64,000 nucleotides of DNA, from NCBI RefSeq assembly GCF_018100985.1, contig NZ_JAGJEI010000002.1:186001-250000 (forward strand), in the 5' to 3' direction. The notes beneath the pieces are model-generated. The model ran no database searches. It had not been told where the DNA came from and saw nothing but the letters and a program-made list of their open reading frames with translations. Both the position numbers and the translations under genes were made by a program. Shown in pieces: positions 26,644 through 37,450 of this stretch. The stretch is from Pseudoalteromonas sp. MMG007 (GTDB lineage: Bacteria > Pseudomonadota > Gammaproteobacteria > Enterobacterales > Alteromonadaceae). Positions within the stretch are counted from its first letter, which is position 1. Every line of letters begins with the position of its first letter.

Positions 26644-27245
26644 TGAATGAACACCAAGTCATGGCCCTTGCCGCCATGTGCCAAGTAGCTAAACAAGTTC
26701 AAAAAATTGCGCAATACGGTTCTAATAACGAACACGACCTGGAAATATTACTTTCAAGTATTGTGCAAACATCACCTGCATCACCGGATGATGTGTACCA
26801 AGGTACGCATAACTTACGTGATGGCTATAAAACATTATTAGCTCAGCTAACAGCTGGTGCTCAAAAGGATGTTGAAATAGTAAAGTACGTAGGTGGTTTA
26901 ATGCAGCTTGAGCGTGCACTGAGTGCAAACGACAAGAGCTTAAACGAATTAGGCAAACGAATTGATGATATTCATCGTCGTTTAGATCATTTTGCTATTA
27001 CCGACGAGAGCGTTGTTGCCGGTTTAGCAGATATATACTCGTCGGTGCTGAGCCCCCTTGGGCACCGAATTCAGGTTTATGGTAAACCCGAGTTATTAAA
27101 ACAGCAGCTCACTCAAAATAAAATCCGTGCATTATTACTTGCCGGTATTAGAAGTGCAGTATTATGGCGACAAATGGGCGGTAAGCGCCGTCACTTTTTC
27201 TTTGCAAAAAGAAAAATTATCGCCATAGCTAAAGCAAAAATTTAA
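26643..27245 (+). CDS. hflD: High frequency lysogenization protein HflD homolog
   Basis: A 200-residue, all-helical, membrane-associated protein. In E. coli HflD binds phage lambda CII and affects lysogeny; its housekeeping role is unclear. Family features: MALAAMCQVAKQVQKIA at the N-terminus, LRDGYKTLLAQLTAG, YVGGLMQLERALS, and the C-terminal KIRALLLAGIRSAVLWRQMGG (in part) ending basic. It overlaps mnmA by one base and is followed 31 bases later by purB, the conserved mnmA-hflD-purB order. Confidence 0.94.
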   Translation: MNEHQVMALAAMCQVAKQVQKIAQYGSNNEHDLEILLSSIVQTSPASPDDVYQGTHNLRDGYKTLLAQLTAGAQKDVEIVKYVGGLMQLERALSANDKSLNELGKRIDDIHRRLDHFAITDESVVAGLADIYSSVLSPLGHRIQVYGKPELLKQQLTQNKIRALLLAGIRSAVLWRQMGGKRRHFFFAKRKIIAIAKAKI

Positions 27246-27261
27246 TTATCGTTCAAACTAA

Positions 27262-28647
<1,386 letters not shown>

Positions 28648-28665
28648 ATACTAAATTGCGCATAT

Positions 28666-28699
28666 AAAAAGCGAAAGGATAATCCCTTTCGCTTTTTTT
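28666..28699 (+). terminator. Terminator after purB
   Basis: AAAAAGCGAAAGG / CCTTTCGCTTTTT hairpin with a short loop and seven T, 20 bases past the purB stop. Confidence 0.88.
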
Positions 28700-28723
28700 G
28701 TCTTAAATTTATAGGCCAACTCT

Positions 28724-29869
28724 ATGTACCAACTAAAAATAAACAACCTCTCTGAGCAAGATTTTTTAACCCATTTTTGGCAAAAAAAACCACTGCTAAT
28801 AAAGCAAGGCTTTAGTAATTTTAACGATCCAATTGAAGCTGAAGAATTAGCAGGCCTAGCTATGGAACAAAGCATAGAGTCGCGCATTGTCACTAACCAC
28901 AATAACGACTGGCAAGCACACCAAGGTCCATTTGAAAACTTTGAATTATTAACAGAAGAACATTCAACATTACTTGTTCAAGCAGTTGATCATTGGCATT
29001 GCGAGGCAGCGCAATTACTAGAGCCATTTAGATTTATTCCTAATTGGCGAATTGATGATTTAATGGTTAGCTATTCAACGCCTAAAGGCGGTGTTGGCCC
29101 TCATTTAGATCAGTACGATGTGTTTATTATTCAAGGTGAAGGTAAGCGTCATTGGCGTGTTGGTCTACCTGACCCAACACTTAAGCAATTTGCTCAAAAC
29201 AAAAAACTACTTCAAGTTGAGCCTTTTGAAGCCGTAATAGACTGTATATTAGAGCCAGGCGATATTTTATATATTCCGCCTGGTTGCCCACATGAAGGTT
29301 ATGCCGTTGAAAACGCACTTAACTATTCAGTCGGATTTAGAGCACCTAACCAACAAGATTTACTATCAAGTTTTGCCGATCATATTATTGATACCGAAAG
29401 CGGTCAAAAGCGTTATACCGACCATAACCTTACTCTTAGAGAATCAAAAGGTGAGCTAACTAATCTTGAAGTTGATAAAGTTAAAACTTTGATGGGCGCC
29501 CTTTTAGAAAACGACGAACTCTTTAAACAATGGCTTGGAAATACGCTAAGCCAAGCTAAACACGAAATGGATTTAGCGCCATTAGAAGATGAGCTTTCAA
29601 GTGACGAAACAACCCAATTGCTAAACAATGAAAGCAATGTGTTTGAGCGTTTGGGCGGTGTTAGAGCCATTTATCAAATACTTGAGAGTACAGTATTACT
29701 AAGTGTTAATGGTGAAAATTATGAACTGCCAACGAGCGATATAAATGCTATTAAATTACTTACTGATAGCAGCTATTTTAATAGCGAAGATTTAATGGCT
29801 CATCAACCAAGTCTAGAATTTATTAAAACCTTTACTACACTAGTTAATGAAGGAATATGGTACAACTAG
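28724..29869 (+). CDS. roxA: 50S ribosomal protein L16 arginine hydroxylase RoxA
   Basis: A 381-residue JmjC/cupin Fe(II)/2-oxoglutarate oxygenase (E. coli YcfD) that hydroxylates an Arg of ribosomal protein L16. The iron triad is visible: HLDQYD gives His and Asp (about residues 127-129) and GCPHEGYAVEN gives the distal His (about 189). The N-terminal FWQKKPLLIKQGF is the usual start of the fold, and RVGLPDP with the later LNYSVGFRAPN completes the core. The C-terminal winged-helix-like region is present. It follows purB as in E. coli but with its own upstream region after the terminator. The GNAT gene begins 9 bases downstream, likely in one transcript. Confidence 0.93.
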   Translation: MYQLKINNLSEQDFLTHFWQKKPLLIKQGFSNFNDPIEAEELAGLAMEQSIESRIVTNHNNDWQAHQGPFENFELLTEEHSTLLVQAVDHWHCEAAQLLEPFRFIPNWRIDDLMVSYSTPKGGVGPHLDQYDVFIIQGEGKRHWRVGLPDPTLKQFAQNKKLLQVEPFEAVIDCILEPGDILYIPPGCPHEGYAVENALNYSVGFRAPNQQDLLSSFADHIIDTESGQKRYTDHNLTLRESKGELTNLEVDKVKTLMGALLENDELFKQWLGNTLSQAKHEMDLAPLEDELSSDETTQLLNNESNVFERLGGVRAIYQILESTVLLSVNGENYELPTSDINAIKLLTDSSYFNSEDLMAHQPSLEFIKTFTTLVNEGIWYN

Positions 29870-29878
29870 AGGTGAACT

Positions 29879-30337
29879 ATGGGCTATCGAGTTACCGAAG
29901 TAGATTGGAACAGGCAAAAAAGTTTGTTACAACAAATACGAGAACGCGTATTTGTATACGAGTTACATATACCCAAAAAAGTAGAATTCGATAGCCTAGA
30001 TGAAATATGCCAACACGTACTCGTTACCGACGAGTCTGCGCAAGCCGTAGCAACGGGCAGATTATGCAGTGACGGCTTAATTGGTCGTATTGCGGTGCTT
30101 CCAGAGCATCGTAACCGCCTTGTATATCAATCACTTTTAAACTTTATTGTTGCGCTGGCTTCCCGCCAGGGTATTAATACTATTTGTATTAATTGTATTT
30201 TAAACGAAGTTCAACTTTTCAATCAAAATGGTTTTATAAAACAAGGATGTGTGTTTATGGAAGCCGGCATACCCAGGCAAAGAATGCAGTGCGAAGTAGA
30301 CGACTTTGTTACTAAGCCATTTACACTTGTGCATTAA
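29879..30337 (+). CDS. GNAT family N-acetyltransferase
   Basis: A 152-residue acetyl-CoA-dependent transferase. The pattern of motif A is seen in IGRIAVLPEHRNRLVYQSLL (about 63-82), although the usual R/Q-x-x-G-x-G/A is altered to HRNRLVY, which lacks the glycines. The N-terminal VFVYELHIPKKVEFDSLDE and the C-terminal VQLFNQNGFIKQGCVFMEAGIPRQRM fit the ElaA/YjcF-like branch. The target is unknown. It sits 9 bases after roxA and before a terminator, so it is probably cotranscribed with roxA. The altered pyrophosphate-binding turn suggests weaker or changed CoA binding. Confidence 0.8.
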   Translation: MGYRVTEVDWNRQKSLLQQIRERVFVYELHIPKKVEFDSLDEICQHVLVTDESAQAVATGRLCSDGLIGRIAVLPEHRNRLVYQSLLNFIVALASRQGINTICINCILNEVQLFNQNGFIKQGCVFMEAGIPRQRMQCEVDDFVTKPFTLVH

Positions 30338-30365
30338 AAAAGGGCAATTCATAATTTGCCCTTTT
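30336..30365. terminator. Bidirectional terminator
   Basis: AAAAGGGCAA / TTGCCCTTTT hairpin with T-runs on both strands. It separates the convergent GNAT (plus) and DUF4826 (minus) genes. Confidence 0.85.
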
Positions 30366-30390
30366 AATTTTTACTTAACTTAAATGCTGA

Positions 30391-30837
30391 TTACTTAGGC
30401 TCGTTAGCCCATAACTGTTCGTTTTCATGCATTTCGTACAAACCATGTGCACGATTTATAAGTAAGTTTGCAAAGTTAACTTGTGTTTGGTCTTTAGCAC
30501 CAACACTCATTATTTGATCAGCCTTTAACTGCCACTGTAATGAAAAGTAACGCATAGCATCACGTGCATCTTTTGCTGCACTTACCTCTGCATGATCTGT
30601 TGGTAAACGCCCAGTAACAACCCAGTACGTTTTGCCATTTTGCGCTTTAAACTTCCACATAGCGCAAAGAGGAGCCAAAAAGCGACTATCTTTATCTACT
30701 ACAGATTTTGGCATAATGCCTTTTTCTGCTAAATATTTTTGTGCATTTTGAAAACACTCACGTTGCCATGCAATGCGCTGCTCTGGTGTTATAACTTGCT
30801 CTTTTTCTGTTAACGGTTTTTTTTCTTGTTGCTGCAT
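30391..30837 (-). CDS. DUF4826-like protein
   Basis: A 148-residue soluble protein without signal peptide. It looks like DUF4826 by its WQRECFQNAQKYLAEKGIMP start, the core SRFLAPLCAMWKFK and YWVVTGRLPTDH, and the LINRAHGLYEMHENEQLW ending. The family is common in Alteromonadales and has no known function. The family name is from memory of these motifs and was not searched. The gene is alone on its strand, with the shared terminator at its 3' end; the 115 bases upstream hold nothing obvious. Confidence 0.65.
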   Translation of the reverse strand: MQQQEKKPLTEKEQVITPEQRIAWQRECFQNAQKYLAEKGIMPKSVVDKDSRFLAPLCAMWKFKAQNGKTYWVVTGRLPTDHAEVSAAKDARDAMRYFSLQWQLKADQIMSVGAKDQTQVNFANLLINRAHGLYEMHENEQLWANEPK

Positions 30838-30952
30838 TTTTTTATTAACCTTATTACTTCTTTTTTAACACTCTAAGGGCATAACAAATAAGGTGCAAGC
30901 ATAAAACACCTGCTTTGCACCTAATAAGATGTGTTTGCTGGGTTTTTAAGCG

Positions 30953-32356
30953 TTATTTAATATTATGATCAAAAGAGCCTACATCGCCAGGAAATACAAC
31001 TGGCGATTCAACCCCGTCCTTGCTTACAGAAGCCACACCAAAGTAATAGTTATCAATCACCACATTTTTAAGCGTATAGTTTGTTACATTCCCTACATAT
31101 TTACTAAACTGCCACTGTGGCTCGCTTGTGTAACGCCAATAAATTTTATAGCCGGCAATATTATTATCATCACTGCTTGCCCATGTAAAAGACGTATCGG
31201 CCGTAACCGCTCCAGATATTTTAACTTGTTTAGGAGGTGCTGGTGCCCACGCCATAGAGGCCATAGTTACTGCATTAAGTGAAGTGAGCTTTGCTGTGTA
31301 GTCAAAATCAACACCTTCGATAGTATCGCCATACTCAATGCCCTCTTCTGTTCGTAAATCTTGGTGCTGGCGATCGTAATGTTCATTAGTTTCCATAATG
31401 CGCACCGCTGCAAAACCAGCATCGTTAAACGGGCGATGATGCCCGCCTCGACCAAAGCGATCCAACCTGTAAACTAACATTGTATCTAAATTCTCAATGT
31501 ACCTATCGGCAACTGTATCAATATAACGCGCTAAATTACGACTAGCCGAGTCGACTTCACCACCGGTAAAGCGGCGTGTTCTTGCTTGTTCTTTAGTTTC
31601 AACAACACGAGTGCCTTCAGAAAATATACGTGCGGTTGTATTATCGGTAACGCCGTTAATACCTGTAATATTGCCTATCATGTCGTTATTTAACACGCCA
31701 TGTACTTGCCAATCATGCTTTTGCGCATAGGCTGTGAGTATTTTACCGCCAAACAAACCTTGTTCTTCACCTGACAAAGCGGCATATACAACTGAGCCAT
31801 TAAACTTATATTTACTCAGTACGCGTGCCGCTTCAATAACCCCAGCAACGCCCGATGCATTATCATTAGCACCGGGAGAATCACTCGTAAAATCCATAAC
31901 ATCGCTCACACGTGAGTCAATATCACCCGACATTATCACCATTCTATTAGGCTCAGTAGCACCGCGTTGTATAGCAACAATATTTACTACTTCAACAGGG
32001 TTAGGTATACGTTTTTCACCCGATATAGTGTCTTTTACTTCAATTATTTCAAGACAACCACCACATTGCGCTGATATTTTTTCAAACTCATTTTTGATCC
32101 AGCGCCTAGCAGCGCCAATACCACGAGTATTCGACTTAGTATCAGAAAGTGTATGGCGAGTTCCAAAATCCACCAGCGTTTGAATATCGCTGCCAATATG
32201 TTCAGCTGATACTTGAGCTGCTATGTCATGTAACTTTTGTTGGTCGGTATATTGTAATTGTGTTTGCCCATGTGCTGACATAGTAACGCTACATGCACCA
32301 GCAAGTACGCTAAGTTTAAGTAATCTTGTTGAGATTTTAAAAGGTGTTTTAAGCAT
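30953..32356 (-). CDS. Secreted M28 family metallopeptidase with C-terminal Fn3-like domain
   Basis: A 467-residue exported di-zinc aminopeptidase-like protein with a signal peptide (about 1-30, ending SAHGQ). Most M28 ligands are visible: Asp in GANDNASGV (about 165), Glu pair in LSGEEQGLFGG (about 198), Asp in NNDMIGNI (about 226) and His in GGHHRPFNDAG (about 305). The first ligand position, normally His in a GHxDS motif, reads SGDIDSR (about 142), with Asp in place of His. The last 90 residues (about 375-460: PKQVKISGAVTADTSFTWAS ... YYFGVASVSKDGVES) have the strand and Y/W pattern of a fibronectin type III fold. Likely a periplasmic or extracellular peptidase for nutrient use. Monocistronic. 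Confidence 0.88.
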   Translation of the reverse strand: MLKTPFKISTRLLKLSVLAGACSVTMSAHGQTQLQYTDQQKLHDIAAQVSAEHIGSDIQTLVDFGTRHTLSDTKSNTRGIGAARRWIKNEFEKISAQCGGCLEIIEVKDTISGEKRIPNPVEVVNIVAIQRGATEPNRMVIMSGDIDSRVSDVMDFTSDSPGANDNASGVAGVIEAARVLSKYKFNGSVVYAALSGEEQGLFGGKILTAYAQKHDWQVHGVLNNDMIGNITGINGVTDNTTARIFSEGTRVVETKEQARTRRFTGGEVDSASRNLARYIDTVADRYIENLDTMLVYRLDRFGRGGHHRPFNDAGFAAVRIMETNEHYDRQHQDLRTEEGIEYGDTIEGVDFDYTAKLTSLNAVTMASMAWAPAPPKQVKISGAVTADTSFTWASSDDNNIAGYKIYWRYTSEPQWQFSKYVGNVTNYTLKNVVIDNYYFGVASVSKDGVESPVVFPGDVGSFDHNIK

Positions 32357-32552
32357 TTAATCGCTCCTCGTTATTATAAGGTTACCATTACTTAACTTAG
32401 GGTTGATGGCAATACATTTGAGGTAGACACTAAAACGAGCGCGCCCAAGTGCAATTAACAGGCTAAATTACAAACCTTGTTACATAATTAGTCTATGTTG
32501 ATAGGTGTCTTTCATGGCACACTAGTGCTGTGTTTTTAAAAATAGTTAATAT

Positions 32553-33353
32553 ATGCGCCAGCTTAAAGAAGATACGGTAAAAACAAACCAAATTGAGTTT
32601 AAACCTACCCAATTTGGCCCGGTATGTGTTTATCAAAACACTCTGTATAAATGGCTTACCCTTGCTCAAAACACCAACGACGATGTGGTTATTCAAGGAA
32701 TAATGAACCTCAAACACAACGAGCAAGTGTTAATACCTATCAACCAATGCATGTTTTTATTCTTATTGAGCCTTAAAACAACTACTTTGAATATTTTAAA
32801 TTTAGGTTTAGGTACCGCAGGCTTTGAGCGTACCATGTATTATCTTAACGACCGCACTGCTTACATAAATTCAATCAATACCTTCTATACTGTAGAAATT
32901 AACCCAACAATCAACACCATAGCTAAGCAGCACTTTAATTTACCAAGTCACCATAACGTATATATTCAATCAGCTGAACACTATATAAAACAATGTACAA
33001 ATACTTTTGATGTAATTGCGATTGATATATTTAGTGGCGAGCATCATCAACCTTTTTTAACATGCAGTGACTTTTGGCAAAACATTACTCGTTGTAGTGA
33101 AAAGCACAGTCAAATTTTGGTAAACTTAAATCCACAAACTGGGCAAGAGCTACAAGTATTATTAGTGTTACTGAGGCAGCACTTTAAGTGCATTGCGATT
33201 ATTGAGTTTAACGAATACAAAAACATAGTCGTTATTTTGAGCCAGCAAACACTTATTCACATTAACGTTGAAGAAATACAAAATTCATCCGTTTTTAAGC
33301 AGATGGCCCCCCTACTGTACAACGAAATAAACAGTATTTATCATATAGAGTAA
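32553..33353 (+). CDS. Spermidine-synthase-like Rossmann-fold protein
   Basis: A 266-residue protein with a class I methyltransferase/spermidine synthase core: ILNLGLGTAGFERTMYYL (cofactor loop, about 90), TVEINPTINTIAKQHF (acidic end of beta 2, about 113) and FDVIAIDIFSGEHHQPF (about 155, at the position of the gate/active-site Asp). The N-terminal 70 residues replace the usual beta-hairpin domain of polyamine synthases and show FGPVCVYQNTLYKWLTL. It is shorter than true SpeE, and the canonical GGGDG loop is absent (LGLGTAG), so it may be a methyltransferase or a non-catalytic relative. No good ribosome site precedes the ATG. It is single and converges on the GFA gene, with 3 bases between stops. 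Confidence 0.7.
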   Translation: MRQLKEDTVKTNQIEFKPTQFGPVCVYQNTLYKWLTLAQNTNDDVVIQGIMNLKHNEQVLIPINQCMFLFLLSLKTTTLNILNLGLGTAGFERTMYYLNDRTAYINSINTFYTVEINPTINTIAKQHFNLPSHHNVYIQSAEHYIKQCTNTFDVIAIDIFSGEHHQPFLTCSDFWQNITRCSEKHSQILVNLNPQTGQELQVLLVLLRQHFKCIAIIEFNEYKNIVVILSQQTLIHINVEEIQNSSVFKQMAPLLYNEINSIYHIE

Positions 33354-33356
33354 CTT

Positions 33357-33761
33357 CTATCTTCCTGGCTCGTGTTGCTCATAACATGGCAGGCTTGTTT
33401 CTAGTTGTTCCCAGTTCGCTTTAGATGTAACAAAGTTATGAGACACCACTTGCTCGGTAATTTCTGAATCAATTAAGCCTAAACGAATTCTTACCCGGCT
33501 TTTATCATCACTGTTAGCACTGTAAATTGGTGAACCACAGCACTTACAAAAAAATCGTGCTCGCCCTGGTTTAAAATTAAATTCACTAAGTTTATTTGCG
33601 CCCTTAGTAACACTAAATTCAGACGTATTTACAAAGCCATTAGTAGCAAATGCAGTACCGCTGTTTTTTCGACAAAGCGAACAATGACAATGGATAATAC
33701 TGCTAATACTTCCTGATATTTCAACCGTTATCTCGCCGCATAAACAAGTACCAGTGTACAT
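33357..33761 (-). CDS. GFA (CENP-V/glutathione-dependent formaldehyde-activating-like) family protein
   Basis: A 134-residue zinc protein of the Mss4-like fold. The Cys signature is complete: TCLCGEI at the N-terminus, IIHCHCSLCRKNSGTAF (about 25-41) and FFCKCCGSPIYS (about 70). These ligate the two zincs of the family. The formaldehyde role is doubtful for most members, so I give only the family name. No neighbour suggests a formaldehyde pathway. The start is the ATG of MYTGTCLCGEITVE, as in other members. Confidence 0.88.
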   Translation of the reverse strand: MYTGTCLCGEITVEISGSISSIIHCHCSLCRKNSGTAFATNGFVNTSEFSVTKGANKLSEFNFKPGRARFFCKCCGSPIYSANSDDKSRVRIRLGLIDSEITEQVVSHNFVTSKANWEQLETSLPCYEQHEPGR

Positions 33762-33973
33762 AAAATCCCTTAATTATTTTGATTAGTCTATTTTAAAATA
33801 ATAATACCGACTTAAAAATAAAACGTAAGTGTTAAGTTTCATTATAGGTACTCATTAAATACTTGTTGACTAACAAAATACAAATTGGTTATATAACTAG
33901 CTAAACTTAAAAATAAAAAATCGATAAATTGGTTAACCAATTTACGCTAATCAAAATCTTATAAAGAGCGCCT

Positions 33974-34810
33974 ATGTGTATTAAACACACCCTATTACTA
34001 CCTGTTCTCGTTTCGTTAGTTGCATGTAATCAAAATCATCATAATGCATCTTCATCGCAGTGGTTACTCATAGATAACTTTGAGAGTAATCTTAGTGACT
34101 GGCAAAAAGCAGATACCGACAATCAAACCAAGCCACATCAGCCCAACCCGCAAATAACAATAATTGAGCTGGAACAAAGCAGCGATCACGCTAATCACTA
34201 TTTATTAAAAAAACCAGCAGCTGAAGGCGTAATTGGGAACCGTAAAGCACTTACTTATAAAAAACTGCCTAAACCAGTGCCCGTTGGCGAGACCTATACT
34301 TTTTATACACGTGTTAATGTTGCCGCCTTTCCTAATAATCATGCTTTTGGGCTTAGTAATTTACAGCCAAACGAAATAAACAAATATGGCTATGACGCAT
34401 TTGAACCCACGCTTAGAGTGACCGATAAAGCCGAGTCGAACGGCCATATAAACGATGGCGCGCTGATGGTTAAAACTGATACTGGCTACAGCAACATTCA
34501 AAATTATAAAACAGCGCAATCAGCACAGCCTTTAAATACAAATACGTGGTACAACGTTTGGTATGTTGTAAATAACGCATCAGTAAAAATGCAGGGACAA
34601 CAATACAATGTGTATGTACAAGGCGGAGAGTTTAAAACGCAAACGTTAGTCTATAAAAATGCTAAATTTAGAATGAAACGTGAGCTACCTCTAATTTATT
34701 TTTTGGCTAACTGTAATACTGGCCCGTTAAAAAAACCATACGGTAACGGCGGCCTCAAATACGATGATTTATACATGAGCCGCGGTATCAACCTTTCAAG
34801 CCCGCTTTAA
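33974..34810 (+). CDS. Outer-membrane-type lipoprotein, unknown function
   Basis: A 278-residue protein with a lipoprotein signal (MCIKHTLLLPVLVSLVAC, lipobox LVAC, Cys at residue 18). The residue after the Cys is N, not D, so sorting to the outer membrane is expected by the E. coli rule. The rest is a likely beta-sandwich: WLLIDNFESNLSDWQKAD near the N-terminus, a central GETYTFYTRVNVAAFPNNHAF and NTWYNVWYVVNNASVKMQGQ (in part), as seen in concanavalin-like carbohydrate-binding domains. No catalytic residues are recognised. The spacing to the ABC exporter gene is 85 bases. It is monocistronic as far as can be seen. Confidence 0.7.
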   Translation: MCIKHTLLLPVLVSLVACNQNHHNASSSQWLLIDNFESNLSDWQKADTDNQTKPHQPNPQITIIELEQSSDHANHYLLKKPAAEGVIGNRKALTYKKLPKPVPVGETYTFYTRVNVAAFPNNHAFGLSNLQPNEINKYGYDAFEPTLRVTDKAESNGHINDGALMVKTDTGYSNIQNYKTAQSAQPLNTNTWYNVWYVVNNASVKMQGQQYNVYVQGGEFKTQTLVYKNAKFRMKRELPLIYFLANCNTGPLKKPYGNGGLKYDDLYMSRGINLSSPL

Positions 34811-34895
34811 TAGATAATTTTACCTACAAACATAAACACGCGGTAAAACTAAAATGGTATGATACCCGCCATTATTTGCTATTTAAGTTTTTAAA

Positions 34896-36743
34896 ATGTA
34901 TCGATTATTTGAAAAAATGACCAACGCATTTCCTGAGGAAAAACCAACTCAGCCGCCCTCTACTTTATTTGCGTTTTGCCGCCATTACACCAAAGGCATG
35001 GAGCTATCGTTAGTGCTTATGTCTATCAGTGCAGCTCTTTTAGCTATATTAGAGGTATCACTATTTAGTTACATGGGCCAGCTAGTTGATTGGTTAGGCA
35101 CATATACCCCGCAAACACTATTTGTAGAGCAAAAATCTGAGCTGATAAAAATGGCTGTTATGCTTTTAGTTGTACTGCCAATTGTTGTGTTTTTTCACTC
35201 TGCTATTTTGCATCAAGCATTATTGGGTAATTACCCAATGTCGATTCGCTGGTCGGCGCATCGTTATTTACTGCGTCAAAGTGTTAGCTTTTATCAAAAT
35301 GAATTTGCAGGTCGCATTGCAACAAAAGTAATGCAAACCTCTTTAGCTATTCGCGAAGCCGTCATGAAACTGCTTGATGTACTTATGTACATAGTGGTTT
35401 ATTTTGGCGCTATGGTGTTTTTAGTTGCTGAAGCTGATTGGCGCTTAATGCTACCGTTACTTGCATGGCTTGTACTATATGCTTCTATACAAATTTATTT
35501 TGTACCAAAACTTAAAAAAATTGCTAGCTCTCAAGCCGACGCTCGCTCAGAGATGACGGGGCGAATTGTCGATAGCTACACAAATATATCAACCATTAAG
35601 CTTTTTTCGTACACCCAACGCGAAGAGCAATATGCCAAACAAAGCATGGATGTATTTTTACAGCCGGTATATAAACAAATGCGCTTGGTAACCAGCCTTA
35701 ACTTTGCAATAAATACCCTAAATTATTTATTAGTATTTAGTGTTGCCGCTTTATCACTTTATTTATGGTCACTTAGTGCAATTAGTGCCGGCGCTATTGC
35801 CGTGGCGGTTAGTTTGTCACTTAGATTAAACGGCATGGCGCAGTGGATAATGTGGGAAATAAGCAGCCTGTTCGAAAACATAGGTACCGCAACCGACGGT
35901 ATGAAAACCCTCTCAAACCCAATTAATGTAGACGACAAACCAAACGCCACTACGCTTGAAGTAACTCAAGGTGGCATTGAGTTTGACAATGTACACTTTA
36001 ACTACGGAAAAGCCGCTAACGAGACAAACCGCGGCCCGGTAATGAACGGATTAAATCTCAACATAAAACCGGGTGAAAAAATAGGTTTAGTTGGGCGATC
36101 TGGTGCTGGTAAATCTACGCTTGTTAACTTACTACTGCGCTTTTACGATACCGACTCAGGCAGTATTAAAATTGATGGCCAAAAAATAACGGATGTAAGC
36201 CAAGAAAGCCTACGCCGCTATATAGCTATGGTAACGCAAGACACGTCCTTGCTGCATCGCTCAGTAAAAGACAACATATTGTATGGTCGCCCCGACGCAA
36301 CCCACGAGGAAATGTTAAATGCAGCCAAGCAAGCTAAAGCACTTGAATTTATAAACGATTTAGTAGATAGCAAAGGTAATAAAGGGTTTGACGCTCAGGT
36401 AGGCGAACGCGGTGTAACCCTCTCTGGCGGTCAGCGCCAACGTATTGCCATAGCACGCGTATTACTTAAAAACGCACCAATATTAATACTCGATGAGGCC
36501 ACCAGCGCACTCGATTCAGAAGTAGAAGCAGCAATTCAAGCAAGTCTTGATGATTTGATGACGGGCAAAACGGTTATTGCTATTGCACATAGACTTTCAA
36601 CCATTGCACAAATGGATAGATTAATTGTACTCGATAATGGCGGCGTAATTGAGCAAGGCTCTCACGATGAATTAATTGCAAAAGGTGGAATATATGCCGG
36701 CCTTTGGGCACATCAAACAGGCGGATTTATTGGGGTTGAGTAA
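34896..36743 (+). CDS. ABC transporter, fused permease and ATPase (type IV exporter)
   Basis: A 615-residue half-transporter that works as a dimer in the inner membrane. Six transmembrane helices occupy about residues 25-330 and the ATPase follows: Walker A GRSGAGKST (about 402), Q-loop VTQDTSLLHRS, signature LSGGQRQR (about 508), Walker B ILILDEATSALDSE (about 528) and the switch His in AIAHRLS. The catalytic Glu after Walker B Asp is present, so it can hydrolyse ATP. The insert AANETNRGPVMNGL before Walker A is longer than in MsbA. The substrate (lipid, drug or peptide) cannot be read from the sequence. Single gene with its own terminator. Confidence 0.92.
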   Translation: MYRLFEKMTNAFPEEKPTQPPSTLFAFCRHYTKGMELSLVLMSISAALLAILEVSLFSYMGQLVDWLGTYTPQTLFVEQKSELIKMAVMLLVVLPIVVFFHSAILHQALLGNYPMSIRWSAHRYLLRQSVSFYQNEFAGRIATKVMQTSLAIREAVMKLLDVLMYIVVYFGAMVFLVAEADWRLMLPLLAWLVLYASIQIYFVPKLKKIASSQADARSEMTGRIVDSYTNISTIKLFSYTQREEQYAKQSMDVFLQPVYKQMRLVTSLNFAINTLNYLLVFSVAALSLYLWSLSAISAGAIAVAVSLSLRLNGMAQWIMWEISSLFENIGTATDGMKTLSNPINVDDKPNATTLEVTQGGIEFDNVHFNYGKAANETNRGPVMNGLNLNIKPGEKIGLVGRSGAGKSTLVNLLLRFYDTDSGSIKIDGQKITDVSQESLRRYIAMVTQDTSLLHRSVKDNILYGRPDATHEEMLNAAKQAKALEFINDLVDSKGNKGFDAQVGERGVTLSGGQRQRIAIARVLLKNAPILILDEATSALDSEVEAAIQASLDDLMTGKTVIAIAHRLSTIAQMDRLIVLDNGGVIEQGSHDELIAKGGIYAGLWAHQTGGFIGVE

Positions 36744-36798
36744 CTACTAATATAATACCCATAAAGCCGTAACTTTACATTGCACTACTATGTAATAC

Positions 36799-36836
36799 AA
36801 AAAAGCGAAGACGCTATTAGCCTCTTCGCTTTTTTA
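36799..36836. terminator. Bidirectional terminator
   Basis: AAGCGAAGA / TCTTCGCTT hairpin with A-run before and T-run after, between the convergent ABC exporter and MAPEG genes. Confidence 0.85.
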
Positions 36837-36856
36837 TTTACGTGATTTAAGATTTT

Positions 36857-37276
36857 TTATGCAATTAATCTTAAACCAATCATGACTAGCATAACCACGT
36901 TTGCCAGCACACCTATTAAAAAGAAGTAAGAACGCGGGCTTGGGTTTTTCTCAGTTGCTATAACGTAATAAAGCGCCATGTGAATTAATCGTGCTATTAC
37001 ATATACCCATACACACATAGCAAATATAGGGCTTTGGTAATTAATCACAAATGCAAACAACACAGTACCTATAAATAACGCACTATTTTCAAGCGAATTA
37101 TGAAACGTACGATGCGCTCTAAAAATAAAGCTGTCGTGAGATAAGTCTTCATCAATTTTACCCGGCACAGCGTTTGGCTCTTTAGCTTTGCTAAATGTAG
37201 CCACCGCCCATTGCACAAGCAACATAATTAAGTATAGGTAAAAAGCCGAATAGGCCGAAAGTGCAACTTCAGTCAT
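36857..37276 (-). CDS. MAPEG family membrane protein
   Basis: A 139-residue integral membrane protein with four helices (about 7-27, 58-82, 85-105, 115-137). It matches the MAPEG pattern FRAHRTFHNSLENSALFIGTV (about 53-73, in part) with the N and E residues of the glutathione site and the VYVIARLIHMALYYV helix. Members are glutathione transferases/peroxidases or have no known activity; the bacterial ones are mostly uncharacterised. Single gene. Length and topology are typical for the family. Confidence 0.88.
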   Translation of the reverse strand: MTEVALSAYSAFYLYLIMLLVQWAVATFSKAKEPNAVPGKIDEDLSHDSFIFRAHRTFHNSLENSALFIGTVLFAFVINYQSPIFAMCVWVYVIARLIHMALYYVIATEKNPSPRSYFFLIGVLANVVMLVMIGLRLIA

Positions 37277-37450
37277 TATTAATCCCTTGTTTAGTATTTA
37301 ACTAAATGCTTGTTGCAATTTAGAGACCCAAAATAAGCCATTGATATTTAGGCAGTAAATTCAATGACAGTAGTTACATATGTAAGTAACTCTCAATTTT
37401 GTATAAAATTTACTTATTATGAAGTACAAAAGATAGCATGAACAAACGCT

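Noticed and set aside
32493..32726. 77-residue minus-strand ORF overlapping the spermidine-synthase-like gene start
   Set aside because: Lies mainly opposite coding sequence of a supported gene and lacks family features.
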